Positions 34,836 to 46,242 of a stretch of 64,000 bases of DNA are shown piece by piece. The notes under the pieces were generated by a model that did not search any database, was not told the origin of the DNA, and worked only from the letters and a program-made list of their open reading frames with translations. The stretch lies in the NCBI GenBank assembly GCA_922989275.2, contig OV277858.1, forward strand, positions 4,960,001-5,024,000, read 5' to 3'. Source of the DNA: Gari tellinella (taxonomy: Eukaryota > Mollusca > Bivalvia > Cardiida > Psammobiidae). Within the stretch, counting starts at the first letter, position 1, and every line of letters begins with the position of its first letter. Both the position numbers and the translations under genes were made by a program.

Positions 34836-36735
34836 TCAATAAACTCACAAATTTAATTCAAGATATTTGTAAAAAAAAAAGTGATTTGAAAGGGAACTTT
34901 AAAGAGGCTCGTAACCGGATTTAGCATTAAAAATAGTAATTTGTAAATATATGTCAAATGCTTATATAAATGGGTAAGATTTAGTTTAGGATAATAAATT
35001 CTGTTAAAAAATGCATTTAAAAAAAAAACAAAAGAAGCTCTGGTGGGATTCGAACCCGTGACCCTCCATGCGGAAACAAACATGAAAAATGAGGAAGCGC
35101 CTTTACTACTTCGGCTACCAGCGCTCTCTCTCTATATGGTAGCGAATTAACGTATTTCACTGGTAGCTATCGACAATACTTTATTCGGCTCGGGTTTATG
35201 TCTGAGCCCGTGTAGAGAAGCAACAGCAACAACTATACCGTCAGCTGACACTATAGAAAAACGATGGAAAATATCTAAAAAACTAAGGTTCGGTGACGAT
35301 TCTTGAGACTTTTTTTGGACTGATCATTTTTTAATGTCAGAAGCCAAATATTTACATTCGTCTTATCTCTTTCCATTGTAAAAATCAGCGTTCAATTTTA
35401 ATAAACACTAAAACCTTAGGAGGCGGAGCTTAGGTTTAAGTCGCTGCGCATTAATCTTCACTACTATCACGTTGTATTTGACATAGATTGAATCTAGTTT
35501 ATTTCCCAATATTTTTTTTAAACACTAAATACCAATATATATTGAGAGATGTTATATTCATATTGATATAGATTATTTACACTCATTGTGAAATAAAATG
35601 CATTAGGAAGCGCTCCGAAACTTTGTCCGTCTGTTACGAATTTATTTTTATCACAACAATGATGCTCGAGATAAGATTCTCACTCTTTTGATGAATTCTG
35701 AGTGTGTAACTAGTCTACAGGCGCTCCTTTGTTTTCCTTTACAAGCAAAACAATAAGCAGTCACTAATTTGTGACGCTGGGCGTTGTCGACTTTTTATGT
35801 GAATCTAAAATATGTAATATAATTTTGATATTTACGATCAAACAGGCTTTAGTTTTGCGAATTTATCGGAAATTAGTGCAATAGATTTGAACAATTATTT
35901 TTACAATTTTTAGTTATAAAATATATGAAAAATGTACTAAATCTACATTAAGTGTACATTTAAAAAAAGCTATTACTGCTGATGCTGAAAAAAACATTAA
36001 AGGGGGGTAATAAATGTAGGCAGTATGATTGTTTGGGGGGGGGGGGGTAGAAAACCTTCTCTTAGTACTGAACAGGATACAAAAGGAGCTCGAATTCAAT
36101 ACGATGTACATGTATACAGATATATAGAAGCTTGTTATTTTATTTTGTGAAGCGGGGACTGGAATCGGTAGTACTCTGACATAGTCAGCTAAAAACACTC
36201 AGGCATTATTTTTTTTATTTCAATATCAAAATTCTTAAAAATAAAAAGGTCATATTGATAATTTTATTTATAAAGATAAATTGTTGTTACTTTTGATTAA
36301 ATTGCCTTTGATAGAAGTTGTTTCCGTCAGTTTAATCAGTACAATCACCGATATCAGTTGAAACAAAGGGAAAAACATCATAAATCATTAAAGGGAGGTA
36401 AATGCCGAACGAGATCTACGTAAGGTATGCGAACTTTTAACTGAATTGACATGTACTCTTTAAGGTTTAATTTGATTAAGAATATGTATATTCCGATTCG
36501 ATTTTTAATTTCCATCCTTTATGATTCTTTTTCGTGATTATATCAGCACACAATGGGAGGACGTTTTCCTTTCCTCCGTGCAGTATAGATCTAGCTATGT
36601 TATTTGGTTACAGAGGGCGGAGTTAACTTCTTTAAAGCTCTTCAATTAAGTATATTTCTTCGACGTACATATCCTTTTTAAAACCCGATTTCTCCTTTAA
36701 TAACTGAAATTTTGAATTTTTTTTCATAACAAATA
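34836..36735. other. block absent from the left arm
   Basis: The first part (34,898-35,365) is an uninterrupted minus-strand copy of the tRNA-cored TIR element of 4.27-6.09 kb. The rest is AT-rich with a run of ten G at about 36,038. No gene was recognised. Whether this is an insertion here or a deletion in the left arm is undecided. Confidence 0.55.
35037..35124 (-). repeat. type II tRNA-like sequence
   Basis: Acceptor GCGCTGG pairs with CCAGAGC (6 of 7), T arm CGGGTTCGAATCCC, and a D-arm-like TAGCCGAAGTAGTAAAGGCG as in Leu/Ser tRNAs. The anticodon region is not convincing. It is part of a dispersed element, so a tRNA-derived repeat is more likely than a gene. Confidence 0.5.
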
Positions 36736-37454
36736 TATTAACGCTGTTCAGACTATATGTGTAGAATTGTGTCTAGTGTACTGGATCATAATTCTCCAAA
36801 ACGAAAGAAAGTTTCTGGAAATCGCTAGCCTGCACAGGCTACTTGTAGGTCAGATGCTACCATGTCTAGCCTAAAGACCAAGAATAATGGGAACAAGCAA
36901 AATGGGCTTTGCAATAGTATTTCTAGGAATCCGCTTGCCCATATTACATCAAGTAGCGGTACCGTTAATTTCTCAGGGAGCACTTTCATTTTTGGCAACT
37001 CAAAATGAACTATTCCATGTTCTAAGATAGAGTCGCTTTTGATGCAGTTATCTGTTAAAATAATAAAGCTCATATTTTACTGTCCAGTTTCCTGTTTCCG
37101 TTCCTTTCCTTTCCTATGAGAGCTTTTTATATTGCTTTATGTTGCATTTAGCAGCGTAGATAGTTTAGTTTCCATTTTAAAGAAGTTTCACTGTAAAGCT
37201 GGTATGAGCTCGAATGCAATAAAAATTAGAAAATGGCAACTTTTCATTTTGAAGATTTAATTTTACACATGTATGAGTGGCAAACAGTTTGGAGTCTGAT
37301 CAGACGCCATGTATTTTAGCTAGCTTCTGATCTGGATCGAAACTGTTTCCAAAGAAAAATTGTTTAAGCATTGAGCTGTTTATTGAGAAAACAATTTGGA
37401 TCCTTATCTTACACCAAATAATTTACCTGGCGTATGTGTAGACATTTACAGCAT

Positions 37455-38060
37455 AATGATTTACCACAGGCAATCGTGGAAGTAGGTCTTTTACAGACAT
37501 ATAATCCTCGTAAGGCTGATACGTATCATAGTTAAGGTCAACAGCAAAGGTGTCGAAAACATATTGCTGATATTTACTGAAGGAAAATGCAATAAACATC
37601 AATACCATCATATGTGTTACCATTTGAATATTCTGTAAATCATTGCATTTATAGGCCTCCATACTCATGGATGCAAGAACACACATACAAACAGTGAGTA
37701 CATATGTGTATAAATACAGTTGGTAAGTAATGCATATACATAAAAAAACACATATGCATACGCATAAGCATCGTATGTGCACGCATTTGTAACACAACAC
37801 TTTAACCCAGTCAAGCGTGGGCGTATGTTTTTTGCAAACAAACAATCCTCGTAAGACTGGTAGGTATAGAGATAATGATTGAACGCAAAGATGCCGAAAA
37901 CATAGTTCTTATATACTTTTAAGACATATGAAGTAAGCACCAGTACGAATACATGTGTTACCAAATGAACATACTGTAAATCAACGCCATTACAGGCTTC
38001 CATACTCATGAATACAAGTACGCATGCATGCGTAAAAACAAAAAACGACGTGGACATTCC
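37455..38060 (-). repeat. tandem duplication with a shared exon-like frame
   Basis: Units of about 360 bases at 37,455-37,690 and 37,815-38,020 align over CAATCCTCGTAAG, CATGTGTTACCAAATG and CCTCCATACTCATG. On the minus strand both encode MSMEA, then L-x3-VTH, hydrophobic residues, YVF, FAF/V and TYQ-x-YED. Most differences are conservative (I/V, M/L, QQ/KN), which hints at protein-level selection. An acceptor TTTTCCTTCAG lies inside unit 1. No family was recognised. Confidence 0.45.
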
Positions 38061-38441
38061 TGCATTAATACAAAAGCATGTACATGTAAATAAACATACA
38101 TCTATACATACAAGCATACATTGTAGTTAAAGTATTATAGTTATAGTTTAAATATATTTTTTATTTTTACGCTTTCAAAGCAATACGATGGTATACATGC
38201 CTCACTCAGCCATGCACGCTTTCGTAGCGCAAGGGTAGCGATATTTCTATTATCTACTTGTATATTTAAATATGCCGCAGTTATATTGCTGCAACTTAAT
38301 TGTATCCTAATCAGTCTCTGAGTCCGTGTAACAATATACAGGTCTACATTGTGAGTAAACATTAGTGTACAATGCATATCAGTCTTCAGCAGACGATTCG
38401 CTATACGATAGCAGTTTTTGCCCCGTGTGCAGCGTGAAGAG
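38061..38441. other. non-coding stretch
   Basis: Nothing recognisable beyond AT-rich sequence. Confidence 0.4.
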
Positions 38442-38645
38442 TACAGTAGAGAAACGTTTTATTTCCAAATAACCGCGTTTACGCTTAAACTATTATTTTT
38501 AATTGCAAACAGTTTGGAGCCAGATCAGACGCCTGCTCCAAACGTTTTGCCATTCAGGTTAAAACTGGTAGTCAGAATTGTTAAAAAAAATGTCATTTTC
38601 TATATTTCATTACAATGCGGAAGAATAACGTTTTTCTCCAAAGTA
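38442..38645. mobile_element. MITE, TACRGTGGAGAAAACG family
   Basis: Left TACAGTAGAGAAACG, right complement TACTTTGGAGAAAAACGTTA. The hairpin CAGTTTGGAGCCAGATCAGA is paired with a shortened arm. Confidence 0.6.
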
Positions 38646-39575
38646 TGTCAGATCGATAGCCAACATGAAGCAATAGAAATTGCTTCCTTATCTATTTTTT
38701 ACTTTGATTTCCATTTTCTTTAAAATGCCTCAGAATTAACGTATGTATGATCGAAACAATCCAGCTAAAGAAAGTAATTTCTTTTCAAATTAGGTGCGGG
38801 CGTTTCGGAATGATACCTTTACAGGTCTCCATGCATATTTCATTCTTAACCTTTAGCCTGTTTTAAAATAATGTCTGCTTAAACGCCTGCGTTTATTCAT
38901 CTTTCTATCCTGATTATATGCAATGAGATAATACGTATAGGTAACAAAATGTTATAAGAAAATGATACATACACTTTGGAACAAGATCAGGCATCAGGTA
39001 TTTCATATTCAAATTTAACAACAGTGTCAACATTTTCAGGACATTGTAATTTGTTTGCTTTCACAATAATTACTGATTAAATTATATTCCGACCAAATGG
39101 AATAATTGTGGTCATATCTACACTTTAATGTGGCATGGACTTTCTAAATAATATTACTGGCGACATATTTTTCAACGTCTTCCATCTTTTCACCGATAAA
39201 CTAATGGTTTGCTTTAACCCTTTCACATGATTTCAAACACAAATCAAATCAGCTTTAATACTGTGTTCTGCATGTTTGTTATTTCTGGAAGAATGATTGA
39301 GCGTATATTATATTAAAATGATTGTCAAACAGCTGTGATCCAGATCAGCTGGCGCGGTACACGGCATTGATCAGATTTCAACTGTATACAAAGTCAAACG
39401 TAGTCAAACGCATGTGATAGGGTAATCGATATTATGGCTACATTTTGAATCGTGTCTTTGTAAACAATATATATTGGCAAGTTGACCATATATCTTTAAA
39501 TCAAACAATCCAGATGCTGTTGATACGCCTACACTCACGTTTTTGTGAACACCTATAACCTTCAATTGGATAACG
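38646..39575. other. non-coding stretch with a hairpin MITE
   Basis: At 39,213-39,426 TTTAACCCTTTCACATGA and the complement of CATGTGATAGGGTAA frame a degenerate GATCCAGATCAG hairpin. Nothing else was seen. Confidence 0.45.
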
Positions 39576-40745
39576 TTATAATAAGATAATGTTCCTAATT
39601 TTTATCCAGTTTTTGGACCTGTGTTTCACGACTATTTTCAGACACTGAATATCTAATGGTACCGTCACACCCATTGCCAGTGTATCGACCTCTCCGTCGA
39701 CAAAGTTTACTAGCGTCTTGTACGTAGAGCATATAGTTTTATTTGCAATACGGTGATATTTTCCCGTGGCATAAAGCAACACCCCACTTTTTAACGAGTC
39801 GTGTTTAGTTTTTGTATCGCCCGTTATAACTATAATTCTGGAAAAATTAAACTGTTCTTGAAGGGTGAATGTTACGTGACTGTTCAGGGTAGGTGTTAGC
39901 ACCCAGAAAAACGTATCCGTTTTATTGTTGTAAGCATCAATGAAATTGCTGTTGTGTTTAGGCTCTCATATTTGTTACAAAACTGACTGGAGGATTTCTA
40001 CCAGGCGGCAACGCATAGTAAGACATAGGTATATTATCGGCGTCTTTAAATTGGTCATCAAGGGACGGCATCAGTTTGTTCCTAAGCGACGAAAATTTGC
40101 CAACATGCTGAAACAAACTTTTGGAAGAATGAATTGGTTCCAAGTTTTCAAGAGTCTCTCTCATTCGTCCAAGAAGGAGGTCACATGGCATCCTGTCAAA
40201 GAACGTTAAAAGAAAATTTGCTACCCAAGGTAAGTTATTTGAAAGGAATAATTTCCCAATGTATCCTAGATTTGAGAACTCCAACAAAAAACATTTATGT
40301 CGTTGGCTCGATGTAAAGTTTCTGATATCGCTGATTAGATTCTTACTAGAAATCACATCGTCCTCAATCTGAATGTAATACTGTGATATGTTTACGCAAT
40401 ACGCACTCAAATAAGCAAAGTCTATATTCTGCTTAGCTCGCCATTTAATTCGCAAAACTGTATCGTTGAATGATTGTTTCACTTTGTCAAAATTTGGATA
40501 CATGTATTTTGGTGCTTCTATGATCCGTATTAAACCCGAGTCTACACTATGGGCATACCGTCTGTACAGATCACGCACCATGTCGCTGTTGTAACCAGTA
40601 TCAGGATCGGATAGTAGGACTACCAATGTAACATTCGGCTTCTCGAATTTCTCGATGTTTCGCAGGAGGGAATCAAGTCTGTCGTGGATATAAATTATGT
40701 CTGTGTTTGGTCTGTTGACAGACGAAATTCCGATGGTCAAATAAC
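39576..40745 (-). pseudogene. MGAT4-like GT54 N-acetylglucosaminyltransferase, terminal exon with frame break
   Basis: Family role: Golgi type II enzymes that add a GlcNAc in beta-1,4 linkage to the alpha-1,3 arm of N-glycans. The exon opens after an acceptor TTTTGCAG at 40,746 and reads YLTIGISSVNRP, then LVVLLSDPD, WRAKQN, YYIQIEDDV (the metal-binding EDD), LEFSNLGYIGK and LFQHVGKFSSL, all in the family's order. At 39,960-39,958 the frame meets TAA. The next frame continues FIDAYNN, FFWVLTPTL and the family's C-terminal tail to 39,576. One extra base explains the break, so it is a pseudogene, a sequence error or a very recent mutation. Transmembrane and stem exons would lie upstream (higher coordinates) and were not found. 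The first residues of the longer open frame (40,803-40,746) are intron or hairpin repeat. Confidence 0.8.
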
Positions 40746-40785
40746 CTGCAAAACCAATTTCAATAGACACGATGTAATTTTCTAA

Positions 40786-40857
40786 TGCAAACTGTTTGAA
40801 CACAGGTCAGAGACCGCAAAATCCGTCGTCTAACCAGGCTCGAAACTGTTTGCCATT
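40786..40857. repeat. degenerate GATCAG-family hairpin
   Basis: CAAACTGTTTGAACACAGGTC pairs imperfectly with AACCAGGCTCGAAACTGTTTG. It lies in the intron just upstream of the GT54 exon. Confidence 0.5.
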
Positions 40858-41850
40858 CAGATTAAAAATAAAACAGGCGGGCTTGTCAAAATGCTGTCAT
40901 TTTGTATATTGTATTGTGTTTAAACTAGAACATATAACATCTTTTCACAGCACCTATACTACGGTAAAGGTTAAACGAGAGTTTTACTCGATTTAGGAAA
41001 AGGACGGTTTTCGTAGGTTTCACTGGTGGTCGACATTACTGAAAGTTCTGAAGACTATGGCATAATGAAATACTCTTTAATTATGTTCTGCATTGGATGC
41101 CGTTTTTCTATGTATCAACACAACAACTGCATAATGTTTGACAAATGACCCTCTATGATAATTATTGGCATATGGGCCCTGCATAACTGACATATTAGGG
41201 ACACAGTTTACACTGGGCTCAGCCAAATGTAGACCTTAAATGCAGTGCGTTTCCAGTGACATCGGACTCATGTCGGTGAATGCATGTACGACTTCGTTGT
41301 TTGGAAAAACAAACCTTGGTCCCGTCCTACGAAACGTCTTACGAAAAATATTGTCGTAAGTCAGATTATGAAATTCTTAATTATTATTTAATTTTCCATA
41401 TAATTCTATCTTGTGAGAGCTCTTTGAAATTGTCTTGTAAAGAAGATTCTAAAGAGATGTCACAAGACAGGTTTAGATAGAGAACTGATTAATTAGATGT
41501 ATTTTAAATGTTGACTTACGGCGGTCCTTGTTTTTTTAAAGGATTGCCTCAAATGTAAGTACGTAATCTGCTTTACACACATGTCTTCTGTATTTAATTA
41601 TGTAATTGTTTTTTCAAGCAATTTGACATAACTGATTAAGTAATGCAAATCAAACAGTTTTGATCCTATGCAGCGTCCGATTAGGATCCAATATGTTTGC
41701 AAATCGCCACATTTGTGGTAAAAGGTCGTTACTGACATTTTGTCAGAAAATGACTTTTTTCATTTCTCATATCTAATTAATCTGTAAAAACTTATGTTAA
41801 AATATTTAACTTATATTCAAATATGCTTTATAGTGGGTTATTTCTAGCAC
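40858..41850. other. non-coding stretch
   Basis: Only a weak hairpin at about 41,650-41,702 (CAAACAGTTTTGATCC..GGATCCAATATGTTTG). No gene was seen. Confidence 0.4.
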
Positions 41851-42113
41851 GGGCTTGAATGTTTAATTCTTTCCCGTGTTACTAATAATCTTGACATAGA
41901 ATTTTCGTTAGATGTTTTACATGTATTTGCATGTATTTACTTACTGTGTTGGCGGTCTTTTTGATTGCAAGGTTATATTTTATGTACACTGTTAATCTTT
42001 ATAGGTGAATATAGGAGATAAGAGTGAGGTTGGGCGCCCCTAAACCCAGGTCCAACCCCCCCAGTGGCTGGTAATAATTAATTTATAATTTAAGTATTGA
42101 TTGCTACTGACCG
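41851..42113 (+). repeat. 265-bp dispersed repeat, copy 1
   Basis: GGGCTTGAATGTTTAATTCT through TTGGGCGCCCCTAAAC and ATTGATTGCTACTGACCG recurs at 43,858-44,123 in the same orientation. The flanks differ after GACCG, so this looks like a mobile element end. Confidence 0.7.
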
Positions 42114-42952
42114 TACCAAGGCGGGCTCCTATGTTCACTTTGCTTTATGTTTGTCTTGCGTTTGTTTTCTATTTAGTGTGTGGATGCTGAAATGGTATTA
42201 CGTGCGTGTGTGTGTGTGTGTGTTATGGTATGACTGTGTGTGTGTGTTCTGCTTGAGAGGTGGGTGTATTGTTCGTGTTACGTTTCCTGCTTGAGTCTTT
42301 TTCGTATTTATTTAAGATATTGATAAAAAAATATAAGGTCGTATATGCAAATAGGAAAATATTTAGTGGTTAAAGGTCGCATCTGCCAAAAACGACCTTT
42401 CCTTTCTATCGAATTGATTCAAATGATTAAAAAGTCCTCACATGTCAGAACGAAAAGGTCGTATATGACAGATAAGACGTATATACCTACAAACGCACAA
42501 TGTAATAAACGCAACCTTATCATTACTCTTGTAATTAGAGAATAGTTTGTGTGGTTTGGCTTGCTTTTGTTAGATTATCCTTGAAGTAATTATTTAAGAA
42601 GGTTCTGCTTTGATAACACTGGATTGGTGTTCCAGCAATGTTTTTATCAGTCAATTAGCAAAAAAGAGTGGTTGATAACTACACGACAGTGATGTGGGCT
42701 TATGCAATGCACATTGGATAGAATACAACAAGGTGTATTTCAAGATTAATATATATAGTAGAGAACGAACGGTCCTTTCAGTATTTGATTGATTGATTCG
42801 GTTGGGTTTTACGGCACCGCATAAAATTGTAATATTGTGCCGAGCCCATCAACAAAAGTATTAAGGTATAGAAATTACCATTTCGTTTGTTTAAAATTTA
42901 AAATACATATATATAATTAATTTATGAATATAAACAAATCTTAATATTAGCT
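42114..42952. other. non-coding stretch with a possible SINE tail
   Basis: (GT)n at 42,203-42,245. At 42,786-42,850 TTGATTGATTCGGTTGGG-TTTTACGGCACCGC resembles the central domain of mollusc SINEs (ATTGATTGGTTTT..ACGCCGC), a weak match from memory. Confidence 0.35.
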
Positions 42953-43197
42953 TTAACTCATTACCCCATAAATACGCCTTTTTACGTCTTTAATTCATTC
43001 CTCCACTGCGTAAATGGCTTTAGTTTATACAGTCGTGACTATGTAAGAAATGTTTTCTATATTCTAGCAGGTGGTAGCTTAAAGCAGGCTGACAGTAAAA
43101 AAGAACGTGACTTAGTGCCCATTCTGCTTTACTTTCAATCCGCTTTAGGTGGTTATCTATCTTCAAACTAGAAACAAGCTATGGGGTAATGGGTTAA
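42953..43197. mobile_element. MITE with TTTAACYCATTACCCCATA ends
   Basis: The left end TTTAACTCATTACCCCATA and the complement of the right end TTTAACCCATTACCCCATAG are inverted repeats. The inside has TTAAAGCAGGCTGACAGTAA with a complementary arm at about 43,120-43,150. Confidence 0.75.
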
Positions 43198-43857
43198 ACT
43201 AACTCGAGTTTGTTAATTTAATAAGTACATGTACATCGTCTCCGTTAAATATCTTAAAATTTGATTTTACTATGCATGTATTTGTCAAGAAATCAATTTC
43301 CATAAATATGAATAATGTGACTCTATACTTCTTTAAGTTTCAAATGTTTAAACTGGTATTAGAAACATATATGCCTTTTTCATTGTCTAGGAACAGGGTG
43401 TAGCCAAGCGGTGAACTATTCGCAAGTGTGATAAGTAAACACTTTGGTAATGATTAGTAATATAATAAATCAAAATTGCTTCAAAACTGACAAACAGCGA
43501 CAGGTGATGAGATTATTCAGATATCTCGAATGATAGTGTTCTTGATGAATTGTACAAGTGAGAAGTGTATTCAGATATCTTGCATTATAGTTTTCTTGAT
43601 GAATCCTACAACCCAGTTAAACACCAAGATAAACACTTAATTCTAGCGATTCTGCCTACATACTAATATAAACAATACTTGTTTTATCTTAAACTGGTTT
43701 TGTGAGGCTATACCCTTCTGACGAACTCGATACATATAATAATAATTTAGACAGTCGTCTCAGTCTGGCATTATATAATCAGGTTCAATCAATGATCATG
43801 ATTTGTTTTAACATGATTGTGATTTTTTGGATACAATGTTGATACGGTTTTTTAAAA
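43198..43857. other. non-coding stretch
   Basis: TTCAGATATCT-GAAT/CATTATAGT-TTCTTGATGAAT is duplicated at 43,515 and 43,568. Nothing else was seen. Confidence 0.4.
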
Positions 43858-44123
43858 CGGGCTTGAATGTTTAATTCTTTCCCATGTTACTAATGATCTT
43901 GTCATAGAATGTTTGTTAAATGTTTTACATGTATTTACTTACTGTGCTGGCGGTCTTTTTGATTGTGAGGTTGTGGAACAGGGTTTATATTTTATGCACA
44001 CTGTTCGTCTTTATAGGGGAATATAGGAGATAAGTGTGAGGTTGGGCGCCCCTAAACACAGGTTTAACCCCCCCAGTGGTAGTTTATGATTAATTTATAA
44101 TTATTTATTGATTGCTGCTGACC
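43858..44123 (+). repeat. 265-bp dispersed repeat, copy 2
   Basis: Partner of 41,851-42,113 with the same order of motifs and one extra GTGGAACAGGG segment. Confidence 0.7.
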
Positions 44124-44789
44124 GGTCGAATGGCGGTAGAGCCGAGCTTCAGTCAGGACACATTTTGCAGCAATGTAAGTACCCCTCTACTTTTACAATA
44201 ATGGCGGCTATCGGCTACCGGTATGTAAAAGTAAAATCTTTCACGAATTGGGAACAATGTACTTTGTATATCATATGCAGATGCTCATATATTAGATTGT
44301 TTTGGTAGAAACATTGACTCGCACAAATTTTGAGTCAATGTCTTCTCTCCGCTTGCTTTGTTAAAGTTGTGCCAATTTGTTCGGAACATGGAAATTGAAG
44401 CAATTGTTGTAAATATAATAATGTCGTAATTAAAACAAAGGTATTTCAACATTTTTGTTCTGTTTATAATTAGCTGGGGGCGAATTGTATGGCTTTGCCG
44501 TTAGCTAGTATATAACCAACCATCATTTGAGCAAAGGTAGTGACTCAGACTTGCTGTGTACTCATATGACGTACACCGCTTGGATAGTGTCACCACGTTG
44601 GTCAAAGCGTATTTCTGTTTCTACTTATTATTTCTACCCCATCAATTCTGATGATAATGAGAAGGAGCACTTTTTACGTGCACCATTTGGACTGTACACG
44701 GTCCTGACACCGACGAACCAGTAATACTAACCTGAAATCCTGAGCGCCAAGGAGGGGAGCCATTACTACCAATTTCAAGTCTTTGGTTT

Positions 44790-44860
44790 GACCCGGACGG
44801 GGATTGAACCCGCAACCTCCCGCACTGCAAGCGGACGCTCTACCACTGAGCTATACAGAC
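44790..44860 (-). repeat. tRNA-Cys-like SINE head
   Basis: D arm TAGCTCAGTGGTAGAGC, anticodon stem-loop TCCGCTTGCAGTGCGGG (anticodon GCA, Cys) and T arm GCGGGTTCAATCCCCGT are well formed. The acceptor strands GTCTGTA and CCGGGTC do not pair, so it is tRNA-derived rather than a gene. Confidence 0.55.
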
Positions 44861-44867
44861 GGCCCAT

Positions 44868-45372
44868 GGTTAAAGCGTACCGAGTCATAACGTTCAATTT
44901 TTGGTCGAAGCGTACCACATAAAGGATAATGGGGGAAATTTCAATATGTTATTAGTTTATAATTGATTGTTTTTCACACATTATATACCTGTAAATATCG
45001 TTATTAGTGTATTTTAAAAACGCCTGGATAGTTTTCACCCAGGCACAACATTATCTTTGCAGATTTAGAAATTAGCAACACATTTGCCTTTCATATGGTT
45101 ATCAGTTATCAAAGTTTCAAAATATTAATATTAGTGTCAACAATTATGTAATTGTGCACCCATGCACCACATCATATTTGAAGATTCAGTTCTCAAAGTT
45201 TCGAAATATTAATATTAGTGTCAACAATTGTGTGGATCTTGATCATTCGCCGCCTTACACGGCTTCTGATCAGGCTTGAAAATAAAGTTTGCACCCATGC
45301 AAAGATAGTCTCTATTTACGCGGCTTCTGATCAGGATCCAATCTGTTTAAAAAGTAATCTTAATACACACAC
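44868..45372. repeat. host repeat also found at 55.3-56.1 kb
   Basis: GGTTAAAGCGTACC through GGGGAAATTTCAATA is inverted at about 56,015-56,110, and TAGTGTCAA-AATTGTG-GATC with ACGGCTTCTGATCAGG matches 55,321-55,380 directly. The two Penelope copies and the Polinton-like element sit in or next to this repeat family. Confidence 0.55.
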
Positions 45373-45514
45373 ATATATATATATATATATAAACGGAAAT
45401 GCAAAGGTCCGACAAAAGTCGGTCCGGTACAAGTTAAGATATATATCGAATTAAAAAATAAGAAAGATTATGCCTTTGTTTAAAAAATATTTAATAAAAA
45501 CATTACGCTCTTCT

Positions 45515-45549
45515 ACTAAACTAGTTTCGCCTTTCGGCTCCTCAGTAGT
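45515..45549 (-). ncRNA. hammerhead ribozyme motif (CUGAGGA type)
   Basis: It lies in the 3' end of the minus-strand Penelope copy. Same sequence as 13,044-13,078: ACUA, CUGAGGA, GCC/GGC stem II with GAAA loop, GAAAC, UA, GUU, UAGU. All core positions are intact. Confidence 0.75.
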
Positions 45550-45605
45550 CAATGGAAATAACGTCATTACGTCGTTTGTGACGTCGTCGACGTTGTTACT
45601 TTATT

Positions 45606-45623
45606 TGACGTCATTTGACGTCA
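45606..45623. promoter_or_regulatory. paired TGACGTCA (CRE-like) palindromes
   Basis: TGACGTCA at 45,606-45,613 and 45,616-45,623, with further ACGTCA/GACGTC half sites from 45,560. Similar sites sit at 48,600-48,631 in the other family. Confidence 0.45.
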
Positions 45624-45664
45624 CGTCAATGAAGTTTTTTAATAAGAGTATTACTTGAGTAGTT

Positions 45665-46240
45665 TTATGCATTTAATTTCGGTTTAAAACATTTTATGAA
45701 ATAGTTTTCTTTGGCTAACCTAGCAGATGCCTTCGTTGAACGTACTTTATAGAAAGGGAACATTTGAAATTTAGGGTCATTATTGGAACATTGGTCTAAA
45801 TGTGCACTGAGGGGAATTTGGCGTGTTGATGGATCTCGAATTTGCTGCGCATGGATTGTTCTTCTTGTTCTGAGTTTGTCACCCGTTTGGCCTATATAAT
45901 ATTCTTTGCATCCATTACAGGTAATAACATAAATACAATTTTTAACATCACAAGACATATTTGCGTTTACTTTGAATTTTTTTCCATTAAAATTATATGA
46001 GTCACTTTCTGTAATATGTTGACAGAGGCTACAGTTTGACCTTCCGCACTTTACAACTTTATTTGTTTGGTTAATGGAGAATTTGGCTTTAGTTAATAAT
46101 TTCTTCAAATTTGGAAGTTGTCTTTTACTTTTGATCAGTTTGGTTTCGTCAAGAATTTTGCTCATTTTAGGGTCTGATTTAAGGATATGTAGGCTGTTAG
46201 AAAAAATCCCAAACATTTCTGGATTTTTAAAATTGTTCGT
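45665..46240 (-). pseudogene. Penelope-like ORF, 5'-truncated: zinc motif plus GIY-YIG endonuclease
   Basis: About 190 codons remain, from TTNNFKNPEM to the stop at 45,665. They include LIKSKRQLPNLKKLLTKAKF, the CGRSNCSLCQH zinc motif, and the GIY-YIG domain with CIYVITC, EYYIGQTGDKLRTRR, the catalytic-type H in the TIHAQQ segment and E in KENYF. The RT half is missing, so it is a truncated copy. It is related to, but clearly different from, the plus-strand copy. Confidence 0.85.
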
Positions 46241-46242
46241 AG

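Larger units (their letters stand above)
31895..37436 (-). repeat. right arm of the large inverted duplication
   Basis: Reverse complement of 16,517-19,345 in the same order, but stretched by two blocks absent from the left arm: 32,819-34,175, a tandem-core element, and about 34,836-36,735. Homologous parts are 31,895-32,818, 34,176-34,835 and 36,735-37,436. The spacer between arms is about 12.5 kb. Arm identity looks roughly 80-90 percent by eye. Confidence 0.8.

Noticed and set aside
36030..36050. G run as a possible quadruplex control element
   Set aside because: A single run of ten G without further G tracts nearby; more likely simple sequence.
16517..37436. A 21-kb DNA transposon with the duplication arms as giant TIRs
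   Set aside because: No target duplication or conserved tip at 16,517 and 37,436, no transposase inside, and the spacer contains ordinary repeats.
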